Source: Streptomyces sp. WM6378 (GTDB lineage Bacteria; Actinomycetota; Actinomycetes; Streptomycetales; Streptomycetaceae). Taken from it: 52,861 bases of DNA. The first letter of the stretch is position 1. Each line of letters begins with the position of its first letter. The stretch is from assembly GCF_001279695.1 (NCBI RefSeq), contig NZ_LGDD01000315.1, forward strand, positions 1-52,861, given 5' to 3'. Positions 39,917 to 48,579 of the stretch are shown here, piece by piece. The notes beneath the pieces are model-generated. The model had not been told where the DNA came from. It saw only the letters and a list, made by a program, of their open reading frames with translations, and made no database searches. The translations under genes and the position numbers were made by a program.

Positions 39917-41457
39917 GAGCCCGTCTCCTCGTCGCCCGCGTACGCCTGCCGGTAGAGCGCGAGCGAAGGGGCGTAGCGGCCGGTGGGGCAGCGCTCGTGC
40001 AGCGCCGAGAGCAGGTCGTACGCCCAGTCCTGGCCCAGGCGCCGGTTCCATTCGACGGGCCCCAGCGGGTAGTTGACGCCGAGCCGCATCGCGGTGTCGA
40101 TGTCCTCGGGCGAAGCGACGCCCTTGGCGACGGCGTCGGCGGCGAAGTCGACGAGCATCGCGACGGTACGGGCGACGATCATGCCCGGCACGTCGCCGAT
40201 GACGCTGACCTCCTTGCCGAGCTTCTGGAACAGGCCGACGGCCTCGGTGACGGCGCGCTCGGAGGTGTCCTCGCTCGCGGAGAGCGCGATGCGGGTGGCA
40301 CCCCGGTAGTCGAGGGCGAGATCGAAGTAGACGACGTCCGCGAACTCGACGGACGTCTTGCCGTCGGCCAGGACGAGCTGTCCATCCCCCGGAAGCTCGA
40401 TGTAGGGACCGCCCTCGTTGACGGTCTTCACGTCGATGCCGGCTTCCGTCATCATCGCGACGAGTTCGCGGGCCGGGCCCAGGTCACCGACCACGGTGAC
40501 GGCCGCCGGGGCGTTCGCCGGGGGCGCCGTGTGCGGCTCGGGACGCCCGGCCTCCTTTGAAGGCGTGCCGGAGTCCTCGTACCCGAACCAGCCGCGTCCG
40601 CTCTTGCGGCCGTGCAGGCCGGACTCGACCAGGCGCCGCTGGGCCAGGGACGGCGTGAACTTGGGGCTCTGGAAGAAGGACTCCCAGACCGACCGCGTCA
40701 CCGCCTCGTTCACGTCCTGCCCGATGAGGTCGGTCAGCTCGAAGGGGCCCATCCGGAACCCGCCGCACTCGCGCAGCACCGCGTCGATGGTGGCCGCGTC
40801 CGCGCCACGCTCTTCGTAGACGGCGAAGGCCTCGGCGTAGAAGGGGCGCGCGATGCGGTTGACGATGAAGCCGGGGGTGTCCGTGCAGCGCACCGGCGTC
40901 TTGCCCCAGGCCTTCGCCGTCTCGTACGCCCTGGCCGCGGCCGCCTCGTCGGTGGCGAAGCCGCTGACGACCTCGACCAGCGGGAGCAGCGGCGCCGGGT
41001 TGAAGAAGTGCAGGCCGACGAAGCGGCCGGGGTGGCGCAGCGCCCCCGCGATCGCGGTGACGGACAGCGAGGAGGTGTTGGTGGCGAGCAGGCAGTCCTC
41101 GCCGACCACGCCCTCCAGGGCGCCGAACAGTTCCTGTTTGACGGGGAGTTGTTCCAGGACGGCCTCGACGACGAGCGCGGCGTCGGCGAGCTCGTCGAGC
41201 CGCTCGGCCGGGTGCAGGCGGGCCAGCGCCCCGTCGCGCCCGGCGGCATCCAGGCGGCCCTTCTCGACCAGCCGGTCCAGTCGTCCGGCCAGGGCGTCGG
41301 CGGCCTCGCGCGCGCGGCCCGGTACGGCGTCGTAGAGCCGTACGCGGTGTCCGGCGACGAGGGCCACCTGGGCGATGCCCCGGCCCATGGTTCCGGTGCC
41401 GACGACGGCGACGGTACGGCTCGGCGCGATCGCTGAGGCGCTGGCGGTTTCGGTCAT
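39913..41457 (-). CDS. paaH: 3-hydroxyacyl-CoA dehydrogenase PaaH
   Basis: 514 residues. NAD-binding domain starting VAVVGTGTMGRGIAQVALVAGH (GxGxxG), catalytic-site segment ATNTSSLSVTAIAG and VGLHFFNPAPLLPLVEVV, then two successive C-terminal 3HCDH domains (about 190-285 and 400-500), the duplicated layout seen in PaaH/PaaC-type enzymes. It oxidises 3-hydroxyadipyl-CoA in the lower phenylacetate pathway. ATG at 41457, divergent from paaN, with tetR overlapping downstream. Confidence 0.9.
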   Translation of the reverse strand: MTETASASAIAPSRTVAVVGTGTMGRGIAQVALVAGHRVRLYDAVPGRAREAADALAGRLDRLVEKGRLDAAGRDGALARLHPAERLDELADAALVVEAVLEQLPVKQELFGALEGVVGEDCLLATNTSSLSVTAIAGALRHPGRFVGLHFFNPAPLLPLVEVVSGFATDEAAAARAYETAKAWGKTPVRCTDTPGFIVNRIARPFYAEAFAVYEERGADAATIDAVLRECGGFRMGPFELTDLIGQDVNEAVTRSVWESFFQSPKFTPSLAQRRLVESGLHGRKSGRGWFGYEDSGTPSKEAGRPEPHTAPPANAPAAVTVVGDLGPARELVAMMTEAGIDVKTVNEGGPYIELPGDGQLVLADGKTSVEFADVVYFDLALDYRGATRIALSASEDTSERAVTEAVGLFQKLGKEVSVIGDVPGMIVARTVAMLVDFAADAVAKGVASPEDIDTAMRLGVNYPLGPVEWNRRLGQDWAYDLLSALHERCPTGRYAPSLALYRQAYAGDEETGS

Positions 41458-41549
41458 GAACGCGATCCTCCCCTACGGCTTGCCCACGGGCCCGGCGGGC
41501 CCCCTCCCGGGGGTGTCCGGCAGGGGGCCGTGGCGGGCGTGGCCGGTAG

Positions 41550-41558
41550 TTGTCCACA
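41550..41558 (+). promoter_or_regulatory. DnaA-box-like 9-mer between paaH and paaN
   Basis: TTGTCCACA, an exact match to the Streptomyces DnaA-box consensus, 25 bp from the PaaR-type operator. It is a single isolated box and not an origin. Confidence 0.45.
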
Positions 41559-41575
41559 GGTTTCCCCGGACCCTC

Positions 41576-41603
41576 TTGTCCCGACCGATCGTTCGGTTAC
41601 TCT
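41576..41603 (+). promoter_or_regulatory. Candidate paaN promoter with operator in the spacer
   Basis: TTGTCC (41576-41581), a 16-bp spacer and TACTCT (41598-41603). The palindrome at 41584-41597 fills the spacer, so a bound repressor would block polymerase directly. Confidence 0.5.
41584..41597. promoter_or_regulatory. PaaR-type operator of paaN/paaH
   Basis: ACCGATCGTTCGGT, matching the core ACCGNNCGNNCGGT known for corynebacterial PaaR. The surrounding 17 bp are identical to the site upstream of paaA in opposite orientation. Confidence 0.75.
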
Positions 41604-41658
41604 AACGGTGTCCGGCTCTCCCTGCCCAGCTCGAAGACTCGACGAGGAGTTGCTCGCC

Positions 41659-43323
41659 ATGCAGCTGACCGAGAAGCACAGGCCCACCTTGGACGGGGCC
41701 CTGGAGGCGATCCGCACGCGTGCGTACTGGTCGCCGCATCCGGAGCACCCCAAGGCCTACGGGGAGACGGGCGCCGAGGACGGCAAAGCCGCCTTCGACG
41801 CGCTCCTGAACCGTCGCTTCGACCTCGACCAGCCGGGCACCGACGACTGGACGGGCGCCGAAGTCTCGCCCTACGGCATCGAGTTGGGCGTCCAGTACCC
41901 CCACCCCGACCTCGATGTGCTGCTGCCCGCGATGCGGGCCGGGATGGCCGACTGGCGGGCCGCCGGGCCCGAGACGCGGGCTCTGGTCTGCATCGAGATC
42001 CTGGCCCGGATCGGCGCGCGTACCCACGAGTTCGCGCACGCGGTCATGCACACCAGCGGCCAGGCCTTCATGATGGCGTTCCAGGCGGGCGGGCCGCACG
42101 CCCAGGACCGCGGCCTGGAAGCCGTCGCGTACGCCTACCAGGAGCAGACCCGCACGCCGTCGGGCAGCGCCGCCTGGTCCAAGCCGCAGGGCAAGCGCGA
42201 GCCCCTGGAGCTCACCAAGACGTTCACCCCGGCCGGGCGCGGCATCGCCCTGCTGATCGGCTGCAACACCTTCCCGACGTGGAACGGCTACCCGGGCCTG
42301 TTCGCCTCGCTGGCCACCGGAAACCCGGTCCTGGTCAAGCCGCACCCGCGCGCGGTCCTGCCGCTGGCGATGACGGTGAAGATGGCGCGCGAGGTGCTCG
42401 CCGAGGCGGGCTTCGACCCCAACCTGGTGGCGCTCGCCGCCGAGCGGCCGGGCGAGGGCATCGCCAAGACCCTCGCGGTCCGCCCCGAAATCAAGATCAT
42501 CGACTACACGGGCTCCTCCGCGTTCGGCGACTGGCTGGAGGCCAACGCCCGCCAGGCGCAGGTCTACACCGAGAAGGCCGGCGTCAACACGGTGGTCATC
42601 GACTCCACCGACAACTACAAGGGCATGCTCGCCAACCTGTCCTTCTCGCTGTCCCTGTACAGCGGCCAGATGTGCACCACCCCGCAGAACCTGCTGATCC
42701 CCCGCGACGGCATCAACACGGACGCGGGCAAGAAGTCGTACGACGAGGTCGTCGGCGACCTCGCGGGCGCGGTCGGCGGCCTGCTCGGCGACGACGCCCG
42801 GGCCAACGCGCTGCTCGGCGCCCTCGTCAACCCCGACGTGAAGACCCGTCTGGACGCGGCCCCCGGCCTCGGCGAAGTCGCCCTGCCCTCAAGGGAGGTG
42901 GCCAACCCCGAGTTCCCGGACGCGGTGGTCCGCACCCCGGTGATCGTCAAGCTGGACGGCGCGAAGCCGGACGCGGAGGCCGTCTACCTCTCGGAGTGCT
43001 TCGGCCCGGTCTCCTTCGCCGTCGCTGTCGACTCCACGGCGGACGCGGTCGAGCTGCTGCGCCGCACGGTCCGCGACAAGGGCGCGATGACGGTCGGCGC
43101 GTACACCACCTCGCCGGAGGTGGAGCGCTCGATCGAGGACGTCTGCCTGGACGAGTCGGCCCAGCTGTCGCTGAACCTGACGGGCGGGGTGTACGTCAAC
43201 CAGACGGCCGCCTTCTCCGACTTCCACGGTTCGGGCGGCAACCCGGCGGCCAACGCGGCCCTGTGCGACGGGGCGTTCGTGGCCAACCGGTTCCGCGTGG
43301 TGGAGGTCCGCAGGCAGGCCTGA
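41659..43323 (+). CDS. paaN: Phenylacetate degradation protein PaaN (aldehyde dehydrogenase type)
   Basis: 554 residues, the stand-alone PaaN2-type aldehyde dehydrogenase without a MaoC domain. Key segments: GIALLIGCNTFPTWNGYPGL, NPVLVKPHPRAVLPL, IIDYTGSSAFGDWLE, the catalytic Cys in SLYSGQMCTTPQNLLIP and the conserved SECFGPV. It would oxidise the ring-opened semialdehyde CoA product in the Paa pathway. GAGGAG lies 9 nt before the ATG at 41659. The promoter carries a PaaR-type operator. It is convergent with the trmH gene 28 bp downstream. Confidence 0.92.
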   Translation: MQLTEKHRPTLDGALEAIRTRAYWSPHPEHPKAYGETGAEDGKAAFDALLNRRFDLDQPGTDDWTGAEVSPYGIELGVQYPHPDLDVLLPAMRAGMADWRAAGPETRALVCIEILARIGARTHEFAHAVMHTSGQAFMMAFQAGGPHAQDRGLEAVAYAYQEQTRTPSGSAAWSKPQGKREPLELTKTFTPAGRGIALLIGCNTFPTWNGYPGLFASLATGNPVLVKPHPRAVLPLAMTVKMAREVLAEAGFDPNLVALAAERPGEGIAKTLAVRPEIKIIDYTGSSAFGDWLEANARQAQVYTEKAGVNTVVIDSTDNYKGMLANLSFSLSLYSGQMCTTPQNLLIPRDGINTDAGKKSYDEVVGDLAGAVGGLLGDDARANALLGALVNPDVKTRLDAAPGLGEVALPSREVANPEFPDAVVRTPVIVKLDGAKPDAEAVYLSECFGPVSFAVAVDSTADAVELLRRTVRDKGAMTVGAYTTSPEVERSIEDVCLDESAQLSLNLTGGVYVNQTAAFSDFHGSGGNPAANAALCDGAFVANRFRVVEVRRQA

Positions 43324-43351
43324 GCACAGGCCTCGCGGGAGCGGAGGTGCG

Positions 43352-44038
43352 TCAGTCGGGAATGGTGGCGTGCCTCTGCACCCAGGAGTGCATCGCGATG
43401 GCCGCCGCGGCTCCCGCGTTGATGGAGCGCGTGGAGCCGAACTGCGCGATGGAGCACACCATATGGGCGTGCTTACGGGCCTCTTCGGTAAGCCCTGGGC
43501 CCTCCTGGCCGAAGAGCAGCACACACCGGCGCGGCAGCTCGGTCCGCTCCAGCGGAACCGCGCCGGGCAGGTTGTCGATGCCGATGATCGGCACGCCCTC
43601 CGCGAGGGCCCACGCGGTCAGCGACTCGGTGTCCGGGTGGTGGCGGACGTGCTGGTAGCGGTCGGTGACCATCGCCCCGCGGCGGTTCCAGCGGCGCCGC
43701 CCGACGATGTGGATCTCCTTGGCCAGGAACGCGTTCGCGGTCCGCACCACGGATCCGATGTTGAAGTCGTGGCCCCAGTTCTCGACGGCCACGTGGAAGT
43801 CGTGCCGCCGGGTGTCGAGGTCGGCGACGATCGCCTCGCGTGTCCAGTACCGGTAGGCGTCGACGACATTGCGCCGGTCGCCGTGCGCGAGCAGCTCCGG
43901 GTCGTACCGCTCGCCCTCGGGCCAGGGCTGAGGGTGCGGGCCCACCCCGACCTCGGCCGGGCCGAAGCCTTCGTCGTACTGGATGGGGTCGCCGGCCGGG
44001 GCGTCCTCGGCCGGGGCCGGCTGTTCGGTGCTGCTCAC
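43352..44038 (-). CDS. TrmH/SpoU-family RNA 2'-O-methyltransferase
   Basis: 228 residues. The three SPOUT motifs are present: NIGSVVRTANAFL (motif 1), VLLFGQEGPGL (motif 2) and SINAGAAAAIAMHSW (motif 3); a Tyr/Arg-rich N-terminal part (VVDAYRYWTREAI) precedes them. Uses S-adenosylmethionine to methylate tRNA or rRNA ribose; target not deducible. The GTG start overlaps the HTTM gene stop as GTGA. Last gene of a three-gene operon whose other members are membrane proteins. Confidence 0.9.
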   Translation of the reverse strand: MSSTEQPAPAEDAPAGDPIQYDEGFGPAEVGVGPHPQPWPEGERYDPELLAHGDRRNVVDAYRYWTREAIVADLDTRRHDFHVAVENWGHDFNIGSVVRTANAFLAKEIHIVGRRRWNRRGAMVTDRYQHVRHHPDTESLTAWALAEGVPIIGIDNLPGAVPLERTELPRRCVLLFGQEGPGLTEEARKHAHMVCSIAQFGSTRSINAGAAAAIAMHSWVQRHATIPD

Positions 44039-45357
44039 CCCACGAGCGTACGTGGCCGCTCGGCCTGCTCCGCCCGCTCCCGGCGCTGCTCGGGAAGGCG
44101 CGCGCCCGGCCGCAGCCGGCCCGCGTACGCGCCCACCTTGCGCAGGAACGACGTCGGCAGGAACACGGAGTCCGCGGCGATCATCGCCAGCGAGAAGAAC
44201 GGCAGCCCGAGCAGGACCGCGATCCCGGCGTGCTCCAGCATCATCGCCACGAGCAGCACGTTCTTGACCCGTCGATTGAACAGCGTGAACGGGAACGCCA
44301 CTTGGACCATGACCGTTCCATAAGTGAGCAGCATCACGATCACCCCGCTCGTGCCCAGCAGGGAGGAGAGTTCGGGCCACGGCGAGAAGTAGTCCAGCTT
44401 CAGCGGGTAGAACAGCGCGGTCCCGTCCTGCCAGCGGCTGCCCTGGATCTTGTACCAGCCGGCGGTCGCGTAGACCAGACAGACCTCCGCCATGATCACG
44501 ACCATGGCCGCGTTGTGGACCAGGTTGCCGAGGACGTCGAGCAGCGCCCGCGCGTCGGCGTCGGCGAACCTGCCCACCGCCCACCACAGCCCCTGCACGG
44601 CCCACATGCCCCAGAACACGACCCACAGCCACCACTCGCCGCCGCCGAAGACACCGGACCCGGACGTACGCCAGGTGCCGACGAGCAGCCCGAGGCCGCA
44701 CACCGCCCACAGCACCGGGCCGACCCGGTCCTGGCGCACCCCGCGCGCGAGGCGCCGCGCATCCAGCGACCAGACCTGCGCGCACCGCGTGAAGACCAGA
44801 TAGATCGCCATCAGGTGGATGACGTTGTCACCACCGTCCCCCATGAAGACGGAGCGATTCTGCAGAGAGAGCACACCGATCATGAAGACGACGGACATGG
44901 TGCGCGTGCGCCAGCCCAGCATCAGGAGCGCGCTGGACACGATGGCCAGCGCGTACACGATCTCGAACCAGACCGTGCTGTCGGTCCAGAGCAGCGCGGT
45001 GAACGCGTGGTTGCCGGACACCAGACGGTTGCCGAGGTCCCAGCTCCAGGGGCCGTCGGGGCCGTACAGCTCGCGGCGGTTGGGCAGTTCGCGCAGCAGG
45101 AAGAAGAGCCAGGTCGCGGAGAACCCGATCCGGACGACCGCGCTCTGGTACGGGCCGAGGGCCGCGGCCGAGACGAGGCGTACGGCGCGCGCGGCCCGGG
45201 TCTCGGCGGCGGCCTCGGCCGCGCCGGGGGCTTCGGGGGCCCTGGGGGCTTCGAGCCGGGCACCGGTCGAGGCCCCGGGGTGCCGGGCTTCCGCAGGGTC
45301 GGCGGTGGGGCTTTCCGCCGGGCGGGCGGTGGGGCCGTCGTGGTCGTACGTGCTCAC
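44035..45357 (-). CDS. HTTM-domain membrane protein (gamma-carboxylase-like)
   Basis: 440 residues. A Pro/Ala/Glu-rich cytoplasmic N terminus of about 60 residues is followed by many hydrophobic helices in the horizontally transferred transmembrane (HTTM) fold related to vitamin K-dependent carboxylase. Recognisable pieces are VVRIGFSATWLFFLLRELPN, NRSVFMGDGGDNVIHLMAIY and YATAGWYKIQGSRWQDGTAL. Bacterial HTTM proteins have no established reaction. GTG start, overlapping the DUF5819 stop as GTGA. Confidence 0.88.
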   Translation of the reverse strand: MSTYDHDGPTARPAESPTADPAEARHPGASTGARLEAPRAPEAPGAAEAAAETRAARAVRLVSAAALGPYQSAVVRIGFSATWLFFLLRELPNRRELYGPDGPWSWDLGNRLVSGNHAFTALLWTDSTVWFEIVYALAIVSSALLMLGWRTRTMSVVFMIGVLSLQNRSVFMGDGGDNVIHLMAIYLVFTRCAQVWSLDARRLARGVRQDRVGPVLWAVCGLGLLVGTWRTSGSGVFGGGEWWLWVVFWGMWAVQGLWWAVGRFADADARALLDVLGNLVHNAAMVVIMAEVCLVYATAGWYKIQGSRWQDGTALFYPLKLDYFSPWPELSSLLGTSGVIVMLLTYGTVMVQVAFPFTLFNRRVKNVLLVAMMLEHAGIAVLLGLPFFSLAMIAADSVFLPTSFLRKVGAYAGRLRPGARLPEQRRERAEQAERPRTLVG

Positions 45358-46409
45358 CGCTTCGCCTCCGTGCGTGCGTCACCGGTGCCCTTGGGCAGGT
45401 CGGCCGGGGTCACCGTCCACCACGGCACCTCCCGGTAGGACGGCCGGGTGTCGGTCTTCTCGTCGCTCCACGAGGGGCCCTTGACCGATGTGGTCATGGA
45501 CCTGACCTGGATCCGGTCGACCGTGCCGCCGTCGCGGTGCGCGCCGAGCCGGAGCATCACGATGCGGCGCAGGTACTGCTCGGAGAGCTCGCCGCGCAGG
45601 CCGTTCGGCTTGTTGTCGTCGGTGTGCGAACCGACGAAGAAGTCCCAGCCGCGGCGCAGTTCGTTCTGCTCGGTGTGGCTGGGCAGCGGGTTGTGCCGGA
45701 TCGCGTCGCCGTCCTGGGCCGAGAAGTCGATCCAGTCGGTGGTCTTGATCGTGCCGCCCGGCATCTTGATCTCGGCGCGCGCCTGGACGTCGATGTTCTG
45801 CTGCAGCGGATTGGGCGCGAAGAGCTTCCAGTTCTGCTCGAACTCGGGATAGATCCAGTCGTCGACGGCCTTGCCGTACTCCTTGCTGACCGTGTTGGAG
45901 GGTGCGACATGCAGGAACACCATCCCGATCTGCACGCAGGCGATCACGCCGATGACCGCGAGCGCGAGGACGGCCACGACCTGGAACCGGAAGGGCAGCC
46001 CGGCGATCCCGCGGGAGGACGCGCCCGCACCGCCGGAGCCCATGGGGCCGGGGGCGTCGGCGCGGCCGGGTGCCTCAGCGGGGCCAGGGTCAGCGCGGCC
46101 AGGTGCCTCAGGGGGGCCGGAAACGGGGTCCGGGACGGTTACGAGATCCGGCTGGCTGGCGGAATTCCGGTCCGGATCGGCCGCCGCCCGCGTGGCGGAA
46201 TCCCGGTCCGGATCCGCCGAAGAATCGAAAACGGCGTCATCACCCGGGCCGGAAGCAGCGCCGGTTTCCGGGGCCGTACCCCGTTCGGCCGAAGCTCCGG
46301 GACGGCTCGCGGCAGGGTCGCCGGACCCGGCCGAAGCGGCTCTGACCTGCCCAGATCCCGCTCCGTCGGCCTTGCCCCCGGCTCCGGTCTCGTCCTTGTA
46401 CGAATCCAT
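45354..46409 (-). CDS. DUF5819-family membrane-anchored protein
   Basis: 351 residues from the ATG at 46409. A long Gly/Ala/Pro/Asp-rich disordered N terminus (about 1-135), one transmembrane helix (FQVVAVLALAVIGVIACVQI), then an extracytoplasmic domain with FEQNWKLFAPNPLQQNIDV, the DUF5819 hallmark, and SAQDGDAIRHNPL. GGGGCGGG precedes this ATG; the GTG 11 codons upstream has no ribosome site. DUF5819 genes are regularly next to HTTM genes in Streptomyces. First gene of the operon, divergent from paaA. Confidence 0.85.
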   Translation of the reverse strand: MDSYKDETGAGGKADGAGSGQVRAASAGSGDPAASRPGASAERGTAPETGAASGPGDDAVFDSSADPDRDSATRAAADPDRNSASQPDLVTVPDPVSGPPEAPGRADPGPAEAPGRADAPGPMGSGGAGASSRGIAGLPFRFQVVAVLALAVIGVIACVQIGMVFLHVAPSNTVSKEYGKAVDDWIYPEFEQNWKLFAPNPLQQNIDVQARAEIKMPGGTIKTTDWIDFSAQDGDAIRHNPLPSHTEQNELRRGWDFFVGSHTDDNKPNGLRGELSEQYLRRIVMLRLGAHRDGGTVDRIQVRSMTTSVKGPSWSDEKTDTRPSYREVPWWTVTPADLPKGTGDARTEAKR

Positions 46410-46434
46410 CCCGCCCCGATCGGCACCCACTGAG

Positions 46435-46443
46435 TTATCCACA
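46435..46443 (+). promoter_or_regulatory. DnaA-box-like 9-mer upstream of paaA
   Basis: TTATCCACA, the E. coli consensus and an accepted variant in Streptomyces, 45 bp from the PaaR-type operator and 3 bp from a TTGACA hexamer (46447-46452). Confidence 0.45.
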
Positions 46444-46488
46444 GGGTTGACACCCTACGGGCCGTCGACTCACCATTGTAGTCATCGA

Positions 46489-46502
46489 ACCGAACGATCG
46501 GT
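46489..46502. promoter_or_regulatory. PaaR-type operator of the paaABCDE operon
   Basis: ACCGAACGATCGGT, the reverse complement of the paaN operator. 17 bp (46488-46504) match the paaN site exactly. It lies 42 bp before the paaA ATG. Confidence 0.75.
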
Positions 46503-46544
46503 CGGTTGGTGGACAGCCGCACAGCAGCTCGGCAGGGGGCCGGA

Positions 46545-47579
46545 ATGACCGGAGTGACCGCGACAGCCACGGCAGCCGCAGGGACGGACGCGTCGTACCT
46601 GGCGGTGTTCGACGCGGCCGTCGCCGCGGACGATCGAATCGAGCCACGCGACTGGATGCCCGAGGCGTACCGCTCCTCGCTGGTCCGCCAAATGGCCCAG
46701 CACGCCCATTCCGAGATCATCGGCATGCAGCCGGAGGCGAACTGGATCACCCGCGCCCCGTCCCTGCGCCGCAAGGCCATCCTGATGGCCAAGGTCCAGG
46801 ACGAGGCCGGGCACGGCCTCTACCTCTACAGCGCGGCCGAAACGCTCGGCACCGGCCGCGACGAGCTCCTCGACAAGCTGCACTCGGGGCGCCAGAAGTA
46901 CTCCTCGATCTTCAACTACCCCACCCTGACCTGGGCCGACGTCGGCGCGATCGGCTGGCTGGTGGACGGCGCGGCGATCACCAACCAGGTCCCCCTGTGC
47001 CGCTGCTCCTACGGCCCGTACGCCCGGGCGATGGTCCGCATCTGCAAGGAGGAGTCCTTCCACCAGCGGCAGGGCTACGAGCTGCTGCTCACCCTGTCGA
47101 AGGGGACGCCCGAGCAGCACGCGATGGCGCAGGACGCGGTGAACCGCTGGTGGTGGCCATCCCTGATGATGTTCGGCCCGCCCGACGACGAGTCGGCGCA
47201 CTCCGCGCAGTCGATGACCTGGAAGATCAAGCGCCACTCCAACGACGAGCTGCGCCAGCGCTTCGTGGACATAGCGGTCGGCCAGGCCGAAGGCCTCGGC
47301 CTCACCCTGCCCGACCCCGAGCTGCGCTGGAACGAGGATCGCGGCCACCACGACTTCGGCGAGATCGACTGGACGGAGTTCTGGGAGGTCCTCAAGGGCA
47401 ACGGCCCCTGCAACGAGCAGCGGATCACCCAGCGACGCCGGGCCCACGAAGAAGGCGCCTGGGTGCGGGACGCGGCCGCCGCCTACGCCACGAAGCAGCA
47501 GACGCAGCGCGCCCATGAGACCCAGCAGGAGACAACCGTCGCCGCGGCGCAGCACCCGAACGGAGAGGCAACGGCATGA
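46545..47579 (+). CDS. paaA: Phenylacetyl-CoA 1,2-epoxidase subunit PaaA (catalytic)
   Basis: 344 residues. Diiron monooxygenase subunit that epoxidises the ring of phenylacetyl-CoA. Ligand helices are visible: [33 protein letters not shown] and [16 protein letters not shown] with the expected Glu and His. Substrate-pocket region [18 protein letters not shown] is typical. The ATG at 46545 is preceded by GGGGGCC; a GTG 13 codons earlier overlaps the operator zone and is less likely. It overlaps paaB by 4 nt. Confidence 0.95.
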   Translation: MTGVTATATAAAGTDASYLAVFDAAVAADDRIEPRDWMPEAYRSSLVRQMAQHAHSEIIGMQPEANWITRAPSLRRKAILMAKVQDEAGHGLYLYSAAETLGTGRDELLDKLHSGRQKYSSIFNYPTLTWADVGAIGWLVDGAAITNQVPLCRCSYGPYARAMVRICKEESFHQRQGYELLLTLSKGTPEQHAMAQDAVNRWWWPSLMMFGPPDDESAHSAQSMTWKIKRHSNDELRQRFVDIAVGQAEGLGLTLPDPELRWNEDRGHHDFGEIDWTEFWEVLKGNGPCNEQRITQRRRAHEEGAWVRDAAAAYATKQQTQRAHETQQETTVAAAQHPNGEATA

Positions 47580-47863
47580 GCACGCACGACTGGCCGCTCT
47601 GGGAGGTGTTCGTGCGCTCGCGCCGCGGACTGTCCCACACCCACGCGGGAAGCCTGCACGCGCCGGACGCCGAGATGGCGCTGCGCAACGCCCGCGACTT
47701 GTATACCCGCAGGTCGGAGGGCATCTCGATCTGGGTGGTGCCGTCCGCGGCGATCAGCGCCTCCTCGCCCGACGAGAAGGACTCCTTCTTCGACCCGGCC
47801 GCCGACAAGCCCTACCGCCACCCGACGTTCTACGAGATCCCGGAAGGGGTGAAGCACCTGTGA
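47576..47863 (+). CDS. paaB: Epoxidase subunit PaaB
   Basis: 95 residues. [31 protein letters not shown], then [20 protein letters not shown] are the standard PaaB sequence signatures. It is needed for assembly of the A-B-C complex and electron transfer from PaaE. ATGA overlap with paaA and GTGA overlap with paaC indicate coupled, stoichiometric synthesis. Confidence 0.94.
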   Translation: MSTHDWPLWEVFVRSRRGLSHTHAGSLHAPDAEMALRNARDLYTRRSEGISIWVVPSAAISASSPDEKDSFFDPAADKPYRHPTFYEIPEGVKHL

Positions 47864-48579
47864 CGGCCATCGTTTTGACGGACGCCGCCCTCGCCCTCGG
47901 CGACGACGCCCTGGTGCTTTCGCACCGGCTGGGGGAGTGGGCGGGCCACGCCCCCGTCCTCGAAGAGGAGGTCGCCCTGGCGAACATCGCTCTCGACCTG
48001 CTCGGCCAGGCCCGGGTGCTGCTCTCGCAGGTGGGCGACGAGGACGAGCTGGCCTACCTCCGCGAGGAGCGGGCCTTCCGCAACCTCCAGCTCGTCGAAC
48101 AGCCCAATGGCGACTTCGCCCACACCATCGCCCGCCAGCTGTACTTCTCGACGTACCAGCACCTGCTGTACGGCGAACTGGCAGCAGGAGAAGGCGAGTT
48201 CACAGCCCTCGCAGCGAAGGCGGTCAAGGAGGTCGAGTACCACCGCGACCACGCCGAGCAGTGGACCCTGCGGCTCGGCGACGGCACCGAGGAGAGCCAC
48301 CGGCGGATGCAGCGGGCCTGCGAGGCGCTGTGGCGCTTCACCGGCGAGATGTTCCAGCCGGCGCCGGGCCTCGACCTCGACTGGGCCGACCTCGAAACGC
48401 GTTGGACGGCCTCGGTGACCTCGGTCCTCGGCCGGGCCACCCTGACCGTCCCCGAAGGCCCCCGCACCGGCGCCTGGGCGGCGGGCGCGGGCCGGCAAGG
48501 ACTGCACACCGAATCCTTCGGGCGGATGCTCGCCGAAATGCAGCACCTGCACCGCAGCCACCCGGGGGCGTCATGGTGA
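47860..48579 (+). CDS. paaC: Epoxidase structural subunit PaaC
   Basis: 239 residues. A ferritin-like helical protein that forms the heterodimer with PaaA but lacks a working diiron site. Visible: EEEVALANIALDLLGQARVL, LVEQPNGDFAHTIARQLYFS, KAVKEVEYHRDHAEQWTLRL and FGRMLAEMQHLHRSHPGASW. The GTG start at 47860 is fixed by the GTGA overlap with paaB. The last 7 nt overlap paaD. Confidence 0.94.
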   Translation: MTAIVLTDAALALGDDALVLSHRLGEWAGHAPVLEEEVALANIALDLLGQARVLLSQVGDEDELAYLREERAFRNLQLVEQPNGDFAHTIARQLYFSTYQHLLYGELAAGEGEFTALAAKAVKEVEYHRDHAEQWTLRLGDGTEESHRRMQRACEALWRFTGEMFQPAPGLDLDWADLETRWTASVTSVLGRATLTVPEGPRTGAWAAGAGRQGLHTESFGRMLAEMQHLHRSHPGASW

